DNA of 5,412 bases. Source: an uncultured Blautia sp. GTDB lineage: Bacteria > Bacillota > Clostridia > Lachnospirales > Lachnospiraceae. The stretch is from positions 1 through 5,412 of the forward strand of contig UQJE01000117.1 of NCBI GenBank assembly GCA_900541345.1. Reading direction: 5' to 3'. The notes under the pieces are model-generated. The model saw only the letters and a list, made by a program, of their open reading frames with translations, had not been told where the DNA came from and ran no database searches. Both the position numbers and the translations under genes were made by a program. Position 1 is the stretch's first letter, and every line of letters starts with the position of its first letter. Positions 1-5,412 of this stretch are shown here, in pieces.

Positions 1-1524
1 TTTATCAACCTTCGTGTAAAAGAAGATTTTCTGGCAGAATATCTTGAAAAAATGGCACAGGATGAAAAGCTTTCCGTTACAGCAGCAGAAAATCCAAAAA
101 CTATTATTATTGATTATGGCGGACCGAATGTTGCAAAACCTCTGCATGTAGGACATCTTCGTTCTGCGATTATCGGAGAGAGCATTAAGAGAATCGGGCG
201 TTTTGTGGGACATAAAGTAATCGGGGATGTACATCTCGGAGACTGGGGTCTTCAGATGGGACTTATTATCACAGAGTTAAAACACAGAAAACCGGAGCTT
301 GTATATTTTGACGACAATTTCCAGGGAGAGTATCCGAAGGAAGCACCGTTTACAATCAGCGAGCTTGAGGAAATCTACCCTTGCGCAAGCGGAAAATCAA
401 AAGAGGACGAAGCTTACAGAAATGAGGCTCTTGAGGCAACCCATCTTCTTCAGCAGGGAAAACCGGGATATATGGCACTCTGGAATCACATTATGGAAGT
501 GTCTGTAACTGACTTAAAACGTAACTATAATAATCTGAATGTATCTTTTGATTTATGGAAAAAAGAATCCGATGCACAGCCGTACATTCCGGATATGGTA
601 CAGGATATGAAGGACAGAGGCTTTGCATACGAGGATCAGGGCGCTCTTGTTGTTGATGTAAAAGAAGAGACAGACACGAAAGAAATTCCACCGTGTATGC
701 TTTTAAAATCAGACGGAGCTTCTCTTTATACAACAACAGACCTTGCTACGATTGTGGAGCGTATGAAGCTGTTTGAGCCGGACGAGATTCTTTACGTGGT
801 AGACAAGCGTCAGGAACTTCATTTTATCCAGGTGTTCCGCTGTGCAAGAAAAACAGGTCTTGTAAAAGAAGATACAAAGCTTTCTTTCCTGGGCTTCGGT
901 ACAATGAATGGAAAAGATGGAAAGCCGTTTAAAACAAGAGATGGCGGTGTAATGCGTCTTGAAAATCTGATTGCAGACATCAACGAAGAGATGTATACAA
1001 AAATCGTGGATAACAGAAGTGTTCGCGACAAAGATGCAAGAGATACTGCAAAAATCGTAGGTCTTTCTGCAATTAAGTATGGTGACCTTTCCAATCAGGC
1101 AACAAAAGACTACATTTTTGATGTGGACCGCTTTACTTCATTTGAGGGAAATACAGGTCCGTATATCCTCTATACGATTGTACGAATCAAGTCAATTCTG
1201 AATCGTTATGCAGAAGAGGGCGGCGATCTGGCAAAAGGAAAAATTCTTGGCGCAGTCAATACAAGCCAGAAAAATCTTATGCTGCAGCTTACTGCTTTCG
1301 GCGCAACAGTAGAAAATGCATTTGAAGAAAAAGCGCCTCATAAAATCTGTGCGTATATTTATGAAGTATCAAATGCATTTAACAGCTTCTATCATGAAAC
1401 AAAGATTTTAAGTGAAGAAAATCAGGAACAGAAGGAATCCTTTATCCAGCTTTTAAATCTTACAAAAAAAGTTCTGGAAACATGTATTGACCTTCTTGGA
1501 TTTGAAGCTCCGGAGAGAATGTAA
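1..1524 (+). CDS. argS: Arginyl-tRNA synthetase, 5'-truncated by window edge
   Basis: Class I aminoacyl-tRNA synthetase that charges tRNA-Arg with arginine using ATP in the cytoplasm. The reading frame is open from base 1, and the first residues (FINLRV) match the end of the ArgS-specific N-terminal domain, so the Met at 52 is internal. 507 residues are visible; ArgS proteins are usually about 550-590, so roughly 75-90 N-terminal residues lie upstream. The HIGH signature appears as HVGH (bases 145-156) inside a PNVAKPLHVGHLRSAIIG context typical of the E. coli-type enzyme. The KMSKS-equivalent loop reads GKPFKTRDGG (about bases 920-950), the usual degenerate ArgS form. The DALR-type anticodon-binding domain starts near TGPYILYT (about 1156) and runs to the C-terminus, which ends in the family-typical LLGFEAPERM. 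No frameshift or missing catalytic motif is visible. A strong terminator follows directly, so argS ends its transcription unit. Confidence 0.97.
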   Translation, partial: FINLRVKEDFLAEYLEKMAQDEKLSVTAAENPKTIIIDYGGPNVAKPLHVGHLRSAIIGESIKRIGRFVGHKVIGDVHLGDWGLQMGLIITELKHRKPELVYFDDNFQGEYPKEAPFTISELEEIYPCASGKSKEDEAYRNEALEATHLLQQGKPGYMALWNHIMEVSVTDLKRNYNNLNVSFDLWKKESDAQPYIPDMVQDMKDRGFAYEDQGALVVDVKEETDTKEIPPCMLLKSDGASLYTTTDLATIVERMKLFEPDEILYVVDKRQELHFIQVFRCARKTGLVKEDTKLSFLGFGTMNGKDGKPFKTRDGGVMRLENLIADINEEMYTKIVDNRSVRDKDARDTAKIVGLSAIKYGDLSNQATKDYIFDVDRFTSFEGNTGPYILYTIVRIKSILNRYAEEGGDLAKGKILGAVNTSQKNLMLQLTAFGATVENAFEEKAPHKICAYIYEVSNAFNSFYHETKILSEENQEQKESFIQLLNLTKKVLETCIDLLGFEAPERM

Positions 1525-1531
1525 TTTACAA

Positions 1532-1600
1532 AAAATCCTTGCCCTTACATATCCGCTGTGATATGATAAGGACAGGGATTTTATTATTTTATTTCTTTTT
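1532..1600 (+). terminator. Intrinsic terminator of argS
   Basis: A long inverted repeat starts 8 bases after the argS stop. The left arm is 1532-1547 (AAAATCCTTGCCCTTA) and the right arm 1567-1582 (TAAGGACAGGGATTTT). They pair over 16 positions with one C/A mismatch and one G-T wobble. A T-rich tract with many T residues follows (1579-1600). A run of six A precedes the left arm, so the hairpin could also stop minus-strand transcription, but no minus-strand gene is visible. It separates argS from the kinase unit. Confidence 0.9.
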
Positions 1601-1624
1601 TACAGCGTTCTGCTGTAAAGTTTT
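1598..1624 (+). repeat. Second inverted repeat after argS (backup terminator or operator)
   Basis: TTTACAGC (1599-1606) and GCTGTAAA (1612-1619) are a perfect 8-bp inverted repeat around a 5-base loop, with a possible extra T-G pair at 1598/1620. Four T residues follow at 1621-1624. The repeat sits in the tail of the first terminator and about 50 bp before the kinase ribosome binding site. It could be a weak tandem terminator. Because the kinase promoter must lie near here, it could instead be a regulator-binding site. The repeat itself is directly seen; its role is not. Confidence 0.5.
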
Positions 1625-1665
1625 CCAATTATTTTTTATTAGAAAAGATTAAAACAAAATTTCAT

Positions 1666-1675
1666 AGGAGGTGAT
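1666..1675 (+). promoter_or_regulatory. Extended Shine-Dalgarno site of the kinase gene
   Basis: AGGAGGTGAT matches the complement of the 16S rRNA 3' tail over ten consecutive bases, an unusually strong site. The GTG at 1671 lies inside this pairing region, so it cannot easily serve as the start codon. Eight bases after the AGGAGG core is an ATT at 1680, in frame with the kinase. There is no ATG or TTG in any frame at usable distance. An in-frame TAG at 1665-1667 rules out an upstream start. Confidence 0.85.
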
Positions 1676-2927
1676 ACCGATTTCTCTTACCGGACGGATT
1701 TTAAAGGGAAGATACTGTATTCTGGAAAAGATAGCAGAAGGAGGAGAAGGGGATATTTATCTTGCGAGAGATATGGAGCTTGGCACTTTGTGGGCTGTAA
1801 AGGAGCTTCCGCTGGAGAAAAAGAGAGAAGCAAAACTTTTAAGACTTCTGGGTCATCAGGGGCTTCCCCGAATGATGGATTATCTGGAAAAAGAAGAGCA
1901 CTGTTATCTTGTGATGGAGTATATAAAGGGGAAAAATCTGGAAGAATGGATAAAAGAAGGGAAAGTTTTTTCTCCTGAAGAAATTTTAAAAATCGGAGTG
2001 GAAACAGCAGAGATTTTAAAATACCTGCATCACTGTACGCCGCCTGTTTTTTACGGGGATTTAAAGCCGGGAAACCTGATGCTCACAGAAACAGGAAGAC
2101 TGTACCTGATTGATTTTGGAAGCGCAGTATTCGGGCATGGGCAGGAGCAGAATGTATGTCTCGGAACAAGGGGATATGCTGCACCGGAGCAGTACAGGGG
2201 ACGCATTACAGCAGTCAGCGATATTTATGCTCTTGGAAAAACACTGGACAGGCTGATGGGAAAAAGAAGAATTTTTTATTTTATGAAATGTCCGGAGTTG
2301 TTTCTTGTAATAAAAAAATGTTGTATGCAAAAAGAAGATTTTCGGTTTCAAAATGCGGAGGAAGCAGAAAAACGACTGTCCTGTATTTTAAAGGACTTAA
2401 AAACAGGCAAGACAAAAGGCCTTTATGCTTTCCTGGGAGCATTTGCAGTATTCTGTCTTTGTTCTGTTCTTATCCTGCCCCTGCTTTCTTCTGAAAAAGA
2501 ACCGGATTTTCAAACAGCCCTTTCCAAAGTGACAGAAATTTATTATCGGAAAGAATTTCAAGAGGCAGAAGAGGAGGAGAGGAGAGGGATTTGTGAGAAG
2601 CTGGAGACAAAGCTGCAGAAACTTCTTCGACTGTACAAAAAAGAGGAAGAACAGAGGCGTCTTCTTCTACTTCTGGCAGTAAATGAAGAGTATCAGAAGG
2701 ATATGGAGCGGGCGGAGGAGTATTACAGGCAGCTTCTGCTCTATGAGCCGGAATACAGAGAGGGATATACAGAATATGGAATGTTCTTGTGGAAAAAAGG
2801 AGAGATAGAAAAAAGCAGAAAGCTTTTGAAAGAATTTGAGGAAAAAGAAGAAAAGGGAATGCTGGACGGCATTTCTACAGAAAATGAGAAGGTATGGAAG
2901 GAGCGGATTTATGAGGAAAAAGAATAA
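1671..2927 (+). CDS. Transmembrane Ser/Thr protein kinase with TPR-like extracytoplasmic domain
   Basis: Hanks-type protein kinase that should phosphorylate Ser/Thr of cytoplasmic proteins with ATP. Residues are counted from the GTG at 1671, the only canonical start available; ATT at 1680 fits the ribosome binding site better and would give 415 residues. The kinase domain is about 15-240. It has a glycine loop AEGGEGDIYLA (22-32, first Gly replaced by Ala), Lys44 in AVKEL, helix-C Glu53, catalytic loop YGDLKPGN (128-135, Asp130, Lys132, Asn135), DFG 148-150, and APEQY 171-175. The HRD arginine is Gly129, so this is a non-RD kinase. The segment after helix F (about 197-210) is shorter than usual. 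A positively charged stretch (244-249) precedes one membrane helix (about 250-272), placing the kinase inside the cell. The outer part, 273-418, is Glu/Lys-rich and helical, with TPR-like units near 331-360 and 365-396; there are no PASTA repeats. The stop overlaps the next gene by 17 bp. I see no clear promoter. Kinase assignment is very secure; ligand and substrates are unknown. Confidence 0.93.
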   Translation: MIPISLTGRILKGRYCILEKIAEGGEGDIYLARDMELGTLWAVKELPLEKKREAKLLRLLGHQGLPRMMDYLEKEEHCYLVMEYIKGKNLEEWIKEGKVFSPEEILKIGVETAEILKYLHHCTPPVFYGDLKPGNLMLTETGRLYLIDFGSAVFGHGQEQNVCLGTRGYAAPEQYRGRITAVSDIYALGKTLDRLMGKRRIFYFMKCPELFLVIKKCCMQKEDFRFQNAEEAEKRLSCILKDLKTGKTKGLYAFLGAFAVFCLCSVLILPLLSSEKEPDFQTALSKVTEIYYRKEFQEAEEEERRGICEKLETKLQKLLRLYKKEEEQRRLLLLLAVNEEYQKDMERAEEYYRQLLLYEPEYREGYTEYGMFLWKKGEIEKSRKLLKEFEEKEEKGMLDGISTENEKVWKERIYEEKE

Positions 2928-3768
2928 GGCAAAATGGATTGGCGGCGGGATTTTTACAGGAATCTGCCTTTGTTTTACACAGGTAAAAAGTATGGAATTG
3001 GGGGGCTTTGATGTGGAAGTGGGAACGGGAGAAGGGCAGGAGTACCCTTCCGACTGGCGGGAGGAAGCGGGAACAGGCGTGGAAGAAGAGACAGGATCAG
3101 AACAGGAATACTGGGAAGAGATGCCGGAACAGGAGCATTCCGGGGATATTTTAACAGGAGAAGGTGTAATAGAAGAAGTTGCCCCGGAAAATCCCTATTC
3201 TGGCATAGAGGAAAATAATCAGTCGGTACCGGAGCAGGAAAATGATTCGGAAAATCAGTCACACAGCGAAAGCCAATCGAGTAACATGGAAGAAAATCGG
3301 GCAGATATAATCACAAAAGGTCAGATTCCCGTACCGTCTCCTTTGGAGGAGAATACGGTTGTCAAAACGCAGACTCCAACGACAATTCCGGATGTTTCTG
3401 AAACTCCGACGCCGTCAATTGCACTGTCGCCCTCTCCGGCTCCGATTCAGACCTCGGATTTCTCTTCTGCGTTTATACAGGAAGACTCTGGACCATTTCC
3501 GATCTTTCAGGATTTTTCCGTGTTTTTTCATCATCTTCCTGTTCCCCAAAATCAAAGAATTCCGTATGTGGAAATTCAGTCAGAGGGGCAGGTGGGGATT
3601 GTTTCTGTACGTCATAATCACCGGGAATGTCTCTGGTGGCGTGAGGGAAACCGTATTTTCTGGGAGATGGAGCCTGCAGGAGGAGAAAATAAAATAGAGA
3701 TTCTTGTGATTACAGAGGACTGCCGTCTGGTAATGATGGAACCCTGGATTTATTCCGAGGAGGGATAA
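2911..3768 (+). CDS. Secreted or membrane-anchored protein with acidic and Pro/Thr-rich stalk, unknown function
   Basis: I do not recognise this protein. The ATG at 2911 is chosen because AAGGAG (2898-2903) lies 7 bases upstream and the next residues form a proper export signal; an ATG at 2836 in the same frame would add 25 residues deep inside the kinase gene. The product has 285 residues. Residues 1-8 are basic (MRKKNKAK) and 9-25 hydrophobic, a signal peptide or N-terminal anchor. Cys19 and Cys21 do not sit in a convincing lipobox. Residues 34-130 are Glu/Gln/Ser-rich and low complexity, and 139-182 are Pro/Thr/Ser-rich, like a cell-wall-spanning stalk. Residues about 215-283 look like a small folded beta-rich domain with alternating hydrophobics, a WW pair (242-243) and two cysteines (240, 271) that could form a disulfide. 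No LPXTG or other sorting signal is present at the C-terminus. The 17-bp overlap with the kinase gene suggests translational coupling and a shared role at the cell surface. Confidence 0.85.
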   Translation: MRKKNKAKWIGGGIFTGICLCFTQVKSMELGGFDVEVGTGEGQEYPSDWREEAGTGVEEETGSEQEYWEEMPEQEHSGDILTGEGVIEEVAPENPYSGIEENNQSVPEQENDSENQSHSESQSSNMEENRADIITKGQIPVPSPLEENTVVKTQTPTTIPDVSETPTPSIALSPSPAPIQTSDFSSAFIQEDSGPFPIFQDFSVFFHHLPVPQNQRIPYVEIQSEGQVGIVSVRHNHRECLWWREGNRIFWEMEPAGGENKIEILVITEDCRLVMMEPWIYSEEG

Positions 3769-3786
3769 AAGAACACAGAAATTTCA

Positions 3787-3815
3787 TGGACGATGCAGAA
3801 AAACAATGATATAAT
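3787..3815 (+). promoter_or_regulatory. Probable sigma-A promoter of the HAD phosphatase gene
   Basis: A perfect -10 box TATAAT (3810-3815) is preceded by an extended -10 TG (3807-3808). A -35-like TGGACG (3787-3792, 4 of 6 consensus bases) lies 17 bp upstream. Transcription would start near 3822, giving a leader of about 64 bases before the ATG at 3886. It begins 18 bp after the stop of the secreted-protein gene. No terminator is visible in between, so read-through from the kinase unit is also possible. Confidence 0.7.
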
Positions 3816-3828
3816 AAACAAATATAAA

Positions 3829-3841
3829 GATGCCAGGCATC
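3829..3841 (+). repeat. 13-bp palindrome in the early leader (operator candidate)
   Basis: GATGCC and GGCATC flank a single central A, a perfect inverted repeat. As RNA it could form only a 5-bp stem with a 3-base loop, and no T-run follows, so it is unlikely to be a terminator. Its position, about 7-19 bases after the predicted transcription start, is a usual place for a repressor-binding site. The symmetry is seen directly; the operator role is inference. Confidence 0.4.
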
Positions 3842-3885
3842 GTTTGACTTAATATTATTATCACACGACGGGAGGACTTAATTTT

Positions 3886-4533
3886 ATGTATAAAGCAATC
3901 TTGTTTGATTTAGATGGGACTCTTACAGAATCCGGTGAGGGAATTACAAAATCGGTACAGTACGCATTGGAAAAACTGGGAAAACCGACGCCCTCTCTGG
4001 AAGAACTTAGGGTGTTTGTAGGGCCGCCTCTTATGGAACAGTTTATGAAATTTGCAGATCTTGATGAGGAGACAGCACGGCTTGCGGTTTCTTATTACAG
4101 AGAGCGCTATTCCACGATTGGAATTTTTGAGAATCGCGTATATCCGGGCATTGAGGAAATGCTTCGGGAGCTGAGAAAAAAAGGATACCTTCTTGCGGTT
4201 GCTTCCTCAAAACCGGAGAAATTTGTTCTTCAGATATTGGAACACTTTCACCTTCTCGGATATTTTCATGAAGTAGTGGGAAGTGAGATGAACGGAAATC
4301 GTACAAATAAGTCAGCCGTTGTGGAAGAGGCTTTAAAACGTCTTGGACTTTCCGATAAAAGAGAATCGGTTTTAATGGTGGGAGATAAAGAGCATGACGT
4401 TTTAGGGGCAAGAGCCTGTGGAATGGAGTGCCTTGCAGTCTCTTATGGATATGGAACTATGGAGGAGCTTCAGGCAGCACAGCCGCTTAAAATAGTAGCA
4501 TCTGCCGGGGAAATCCTTGATTTTTTCGCCTGA
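3886..4533 (+). CDS. HAD-superfamily phosphatase, Gph / 5'-nucleotidase-like
   Basis: Cytoplasmic phosphatase of HAD subfamily I, likely acting on a small phosphorylated metabolite (phosphoglycolate, a nucleotide or similar). It has 215 residues, a normal length. Motif I is DLDGT (nucleophile Asp8, acid/base Asp10), followed by a helical C1 cap (about 15-85) containing the FVGPPL loop. Motif II is in VASSKP (Ser107), motif III is Lys142, and motif IV is GDKEHD (Asp167, Asp171). The cap sequence and the GIFENRVYPGI stretch (79-89) resemble HAD proteins often labelled 5'-nucleotidase or phosphoglycolate phosphatase; the substrate cannot be decided from sequence, so no symbol is given. The start is supported by GGGAGG (3870-3875) 10 bases before the ATG. 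It has its own promoter-like sequence and is followed 20 bp later by the CPBP gene, probably co-transcribed. Confidence 0.93.
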   Translation: MYKAILFDLDGTLTESGEGITKSVQYALEKLGKPTPSLEELRVFVGPPLMEQFMKFADLDEETARLAVSYYRERYSTIGIFENRVYPGIEEMLRELRKKGYLLAVASSKPEKFVLQILEHFHLLGYFHEVVGSEMNGNRTNKSAVVEEALKRLGLSDKRESVLMVGDKEHDVLGARACGMECLAVSYGYGTMEELQAAQPLKIVASAGEILDFFA

Positions 4534-4536
4534 GCC

Positions 4537-4552
4537 CTCTGCGCCGTCAGAG
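4537..4552 (+). repeat. Small hairpin before the CPBP start
   Basis: CTCTG (4537-4541) and CAGAG (4548-4552) can pair around a 6-base loop in the 20-bp gap between the HAD stop and the TTG at 4554. There is no T-run, so it is not a terminator. It fills the place where a ribosome binding site would be expected, which fits coupled translation: a ribosome ending at 4533 would disturb it. This is a short stem and may be chance. Confidence 0.25.
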
Positions 4553-4553
4553 C

Positions 4554-5387
4554 TTGCCGGGAAAGGTGTGGCGGGGATTAAGTCCTCTGGTTTTATTCCT
4601 TTGCATTTACCAGATCCTGGGAAGCGCAGTTCTTGTTTTTCTCACGCAGATAACAGGGTATGGCAATGAGGGATTTGATCGTTTTTCTATTTTGATCACA
4701 GGGATTACAGGAATACTTACTATAATTCCTGCGTGGTACCTTTATAAAAAGGACAGAGACCGAAGAGTCTTTGGAAGACTGGTGCCAAATCCTCCGGAAG
4801 ATAAATTAAATCCGGGAGAATGCGGGCTCTTACTTCTTCTTGGAGCAGGGCTTGCCTTTTATGTGAATCTTTTTGTGGGAATTCTTCAGATATTTGTGCA
4901 GGACAACACATATCAAAATATGATGGAAAGCATTACAACCGGGTACAGTCTCTGGGAAATGATTCTCTGGATGGGAATTGTAGCGCCAATGGCGGAAGAG
5001 ACCATTTTTCGGTGGCTGATGTATTTAAGACTTCGCGACTATATGAAAATCCCGGCGGCAGCTATCATTTCCGGTGTGATTTTCGGAATTTTCCACGGAA
5101 ATTTTGTGCAGATTATTTATGCGGGAATCCTGGGCACAGTTATGGCGTATATTTTGGAGATGAGCGGAAACCGGTGGAGCAGTGTTCTGCTTCATATCGG
5201 TGCGAATGTGTTTTCTCTTATTCTTACGGATGCAGCTCCAAAGCTTTTGGCGCTTGAAGGCACACCATATGCAGCAATGGCAAATACAGCCATTCTTATC
5301 TTATATGGAATTCTTCTGGCAGCTATGCTTTTTGGGATTTTCTATTTTGCAAAAAAAGGGAAAAAGCGGGGATATCGGGTAATTTAA
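4554..5387 (+). CDS. CPBP-family intramembrane glutamic/metallo-protease (CAAX-like, Abi)
   Basis: Polytopic membrane protein of the CPBP (CAAX protease and bacteriocin-processing) family. The three family motifs are present: EETIFR (Glu148, Glu149, Arg153), FGIFH (Phe177 to His181) and HIGAN (His214 to Asn218). These form the intramembrane active site in characterised relatives such as Rce1. About eight hydrophobic segments are visible, near 9-33, 44-64, 91-114, 133-147, 167-181, 184-203, 209-226 and 243-266, with a basic C-terminal tail (KKGKKRGYR). The start is uncertain: there is no ATG near the N-terminus. TTG at 4554 and GTG at 4566 are the only standard candidates, and neither has a good Shine-Dalgarno site. 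Translation may depend on ribosomes finishing the HAD gene 20 bp upstream. Bacterial members have roles ranging from bacteriocin immunity to protein processing; nothing here points to a bacteriocin, so the role is open. Confidence 0.92.
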   Translation: MPGKVWRGLSPLVLFLCIYQILGSAVLVFLTQITGYGNEGFDRFSILITGITGILTIIPAWYLYKKDRDRRVFGRLVPNPPEDKLNPGECGLLLLLGAGLAFYVNLFVGILQIFVQDNTYQNMMESITTGYSLWEMILWMGIVAPMAEETIFRWLMYLRLRDYMKIPAAAIISGVIFGIFHGNFVQIIYAGILGTVMAYILEMSGNRWSSVLLHIGANVFSLILTDAAPKLLALEGTPYAAMANTAILILYGILLAAMLFGIFYFAKKGKKRGYRVI

Positions 5388-5412
5388 AAAAGAGTGTGCT
5401 TTGCCTTATCTG

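Noticed and set aside
52..54. ATG at 52 as the start of argS
   Set aside because: The same frame is open to base 1 and encodes family-typical ArgS residues (FINLRV), so this Met is internal and the gene starts outside the window.
2061..2351. Minus-strand and alternate-frame ORFs inside argS, kinase, secreted protein, HAD and CPBP genes (for example 2061-2351 -, 2156-2494 +, 2975-3262 -, 4043-4411 -, 4820-5257 +)
   Set aside because: All lie inside well-supported genes, have low-complexity or Cys/Ser-rich translations without recognisable motifs, and lack good ribosome binding sites. They are shadows of the real frames.
2836..2910. Upstream ATG extending the secreted protein by 25 residues
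   Set aside because: It would overlap the kinase by 92 bases and bury the signal peptide. The ATG at 2911 has AAGGAG 7 bases upstream and gives a normal signal sequence.
2911..2994. Secreted protein as a lipoprotein (Cys19 or Cys21)
   Set aside because: The residues before each cysteine (TGI-C and ICL-C) do not fit the lipobox pattern, which needs a small residue just before the cysteine.
3843..3848. TTGACT as a -35 box for the HAD gene
   Set aside because: No -10-like sequence lies 16-18 bp downstream; that position is GC-rich and overlaps the ribosome binding site. The TATAAT at 3810 is the better promoter.
3829..3850. GATGCC/GGCATC as the terminator of the kinase unit
   Set aside because: The RNA stem would be only 5 bp with a 3-base loop and no U-run follows, and it lies downstream of the HAD promoter.
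5388..5412. Terminator after the CPBP gene
   Set aside because: Only 25 bases remain before the window edge and no inverted repeat can be completed.

Overview
The window looks like chromosomal DNA from a low-to-moderate GC Bacillota, probably a Clostridia member such as a Lachnospiraceae gut anaerobe. The evidence is AT-rich spacers, strong AGGAGG-type ribosome binding sites, A/T-ending codons, and protein families common in that group (ArgS, a transmembrane Ser/Thr kinase, a Gph-like HAD phosphatase, a CPBP protease). The taxonomic placement is inference from style, not from a marker comparison. All five genes are on the + strand. I see no tRNA, rRNA, CRISPR array, insertion sequence or prophage gene.

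Region 1 (1-1600): the 3' part of argS (arginyl-tRNA synthetase), cut by the left window edge, followed by a strong intrinsic terminator and a second short hairpin. Region 2 (about 1600-3768): a two-gene unit with a 17-bp overlap. It encodes a transmembrane Ser/Thr protein kinase with a TPR-like extracytoplasmic tail, then a secreted or anchored protein with an acidic, Pro/Thr-rich stalk and a small C-terminal beta-rich domain that I do not recognise. Region 3 (3769-5387): a well-formed extended -10 promoter with a palindrome just downstream, then a HAD phosphatase and a CPBP-family intramembrane protease 20 bp apart.

The argS, HAD and CPBP genes are ordinary. The kinase/secreted-protein pair is the best candidate for something undescribed. 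The kinase has the catalytic residues but is non-RD (Tyr-Gly-Asp in place of His-Arg-Asp), lacks most of the usual segment between helix F and the end of the C-lobe, and has helical repeats outside the membrane instead of PASTA domains. Its partner would be displayed on the same side of the membrane as those repeats. The simplest reading is an envelope-sensing kinase with a dedicated surface partner. The kinase also has a 10-nt anti-Shine-Dalgarno match with no ATG, GTG or TTG at the right distance and an ATT exactly there, so it may use a rare ATT start.
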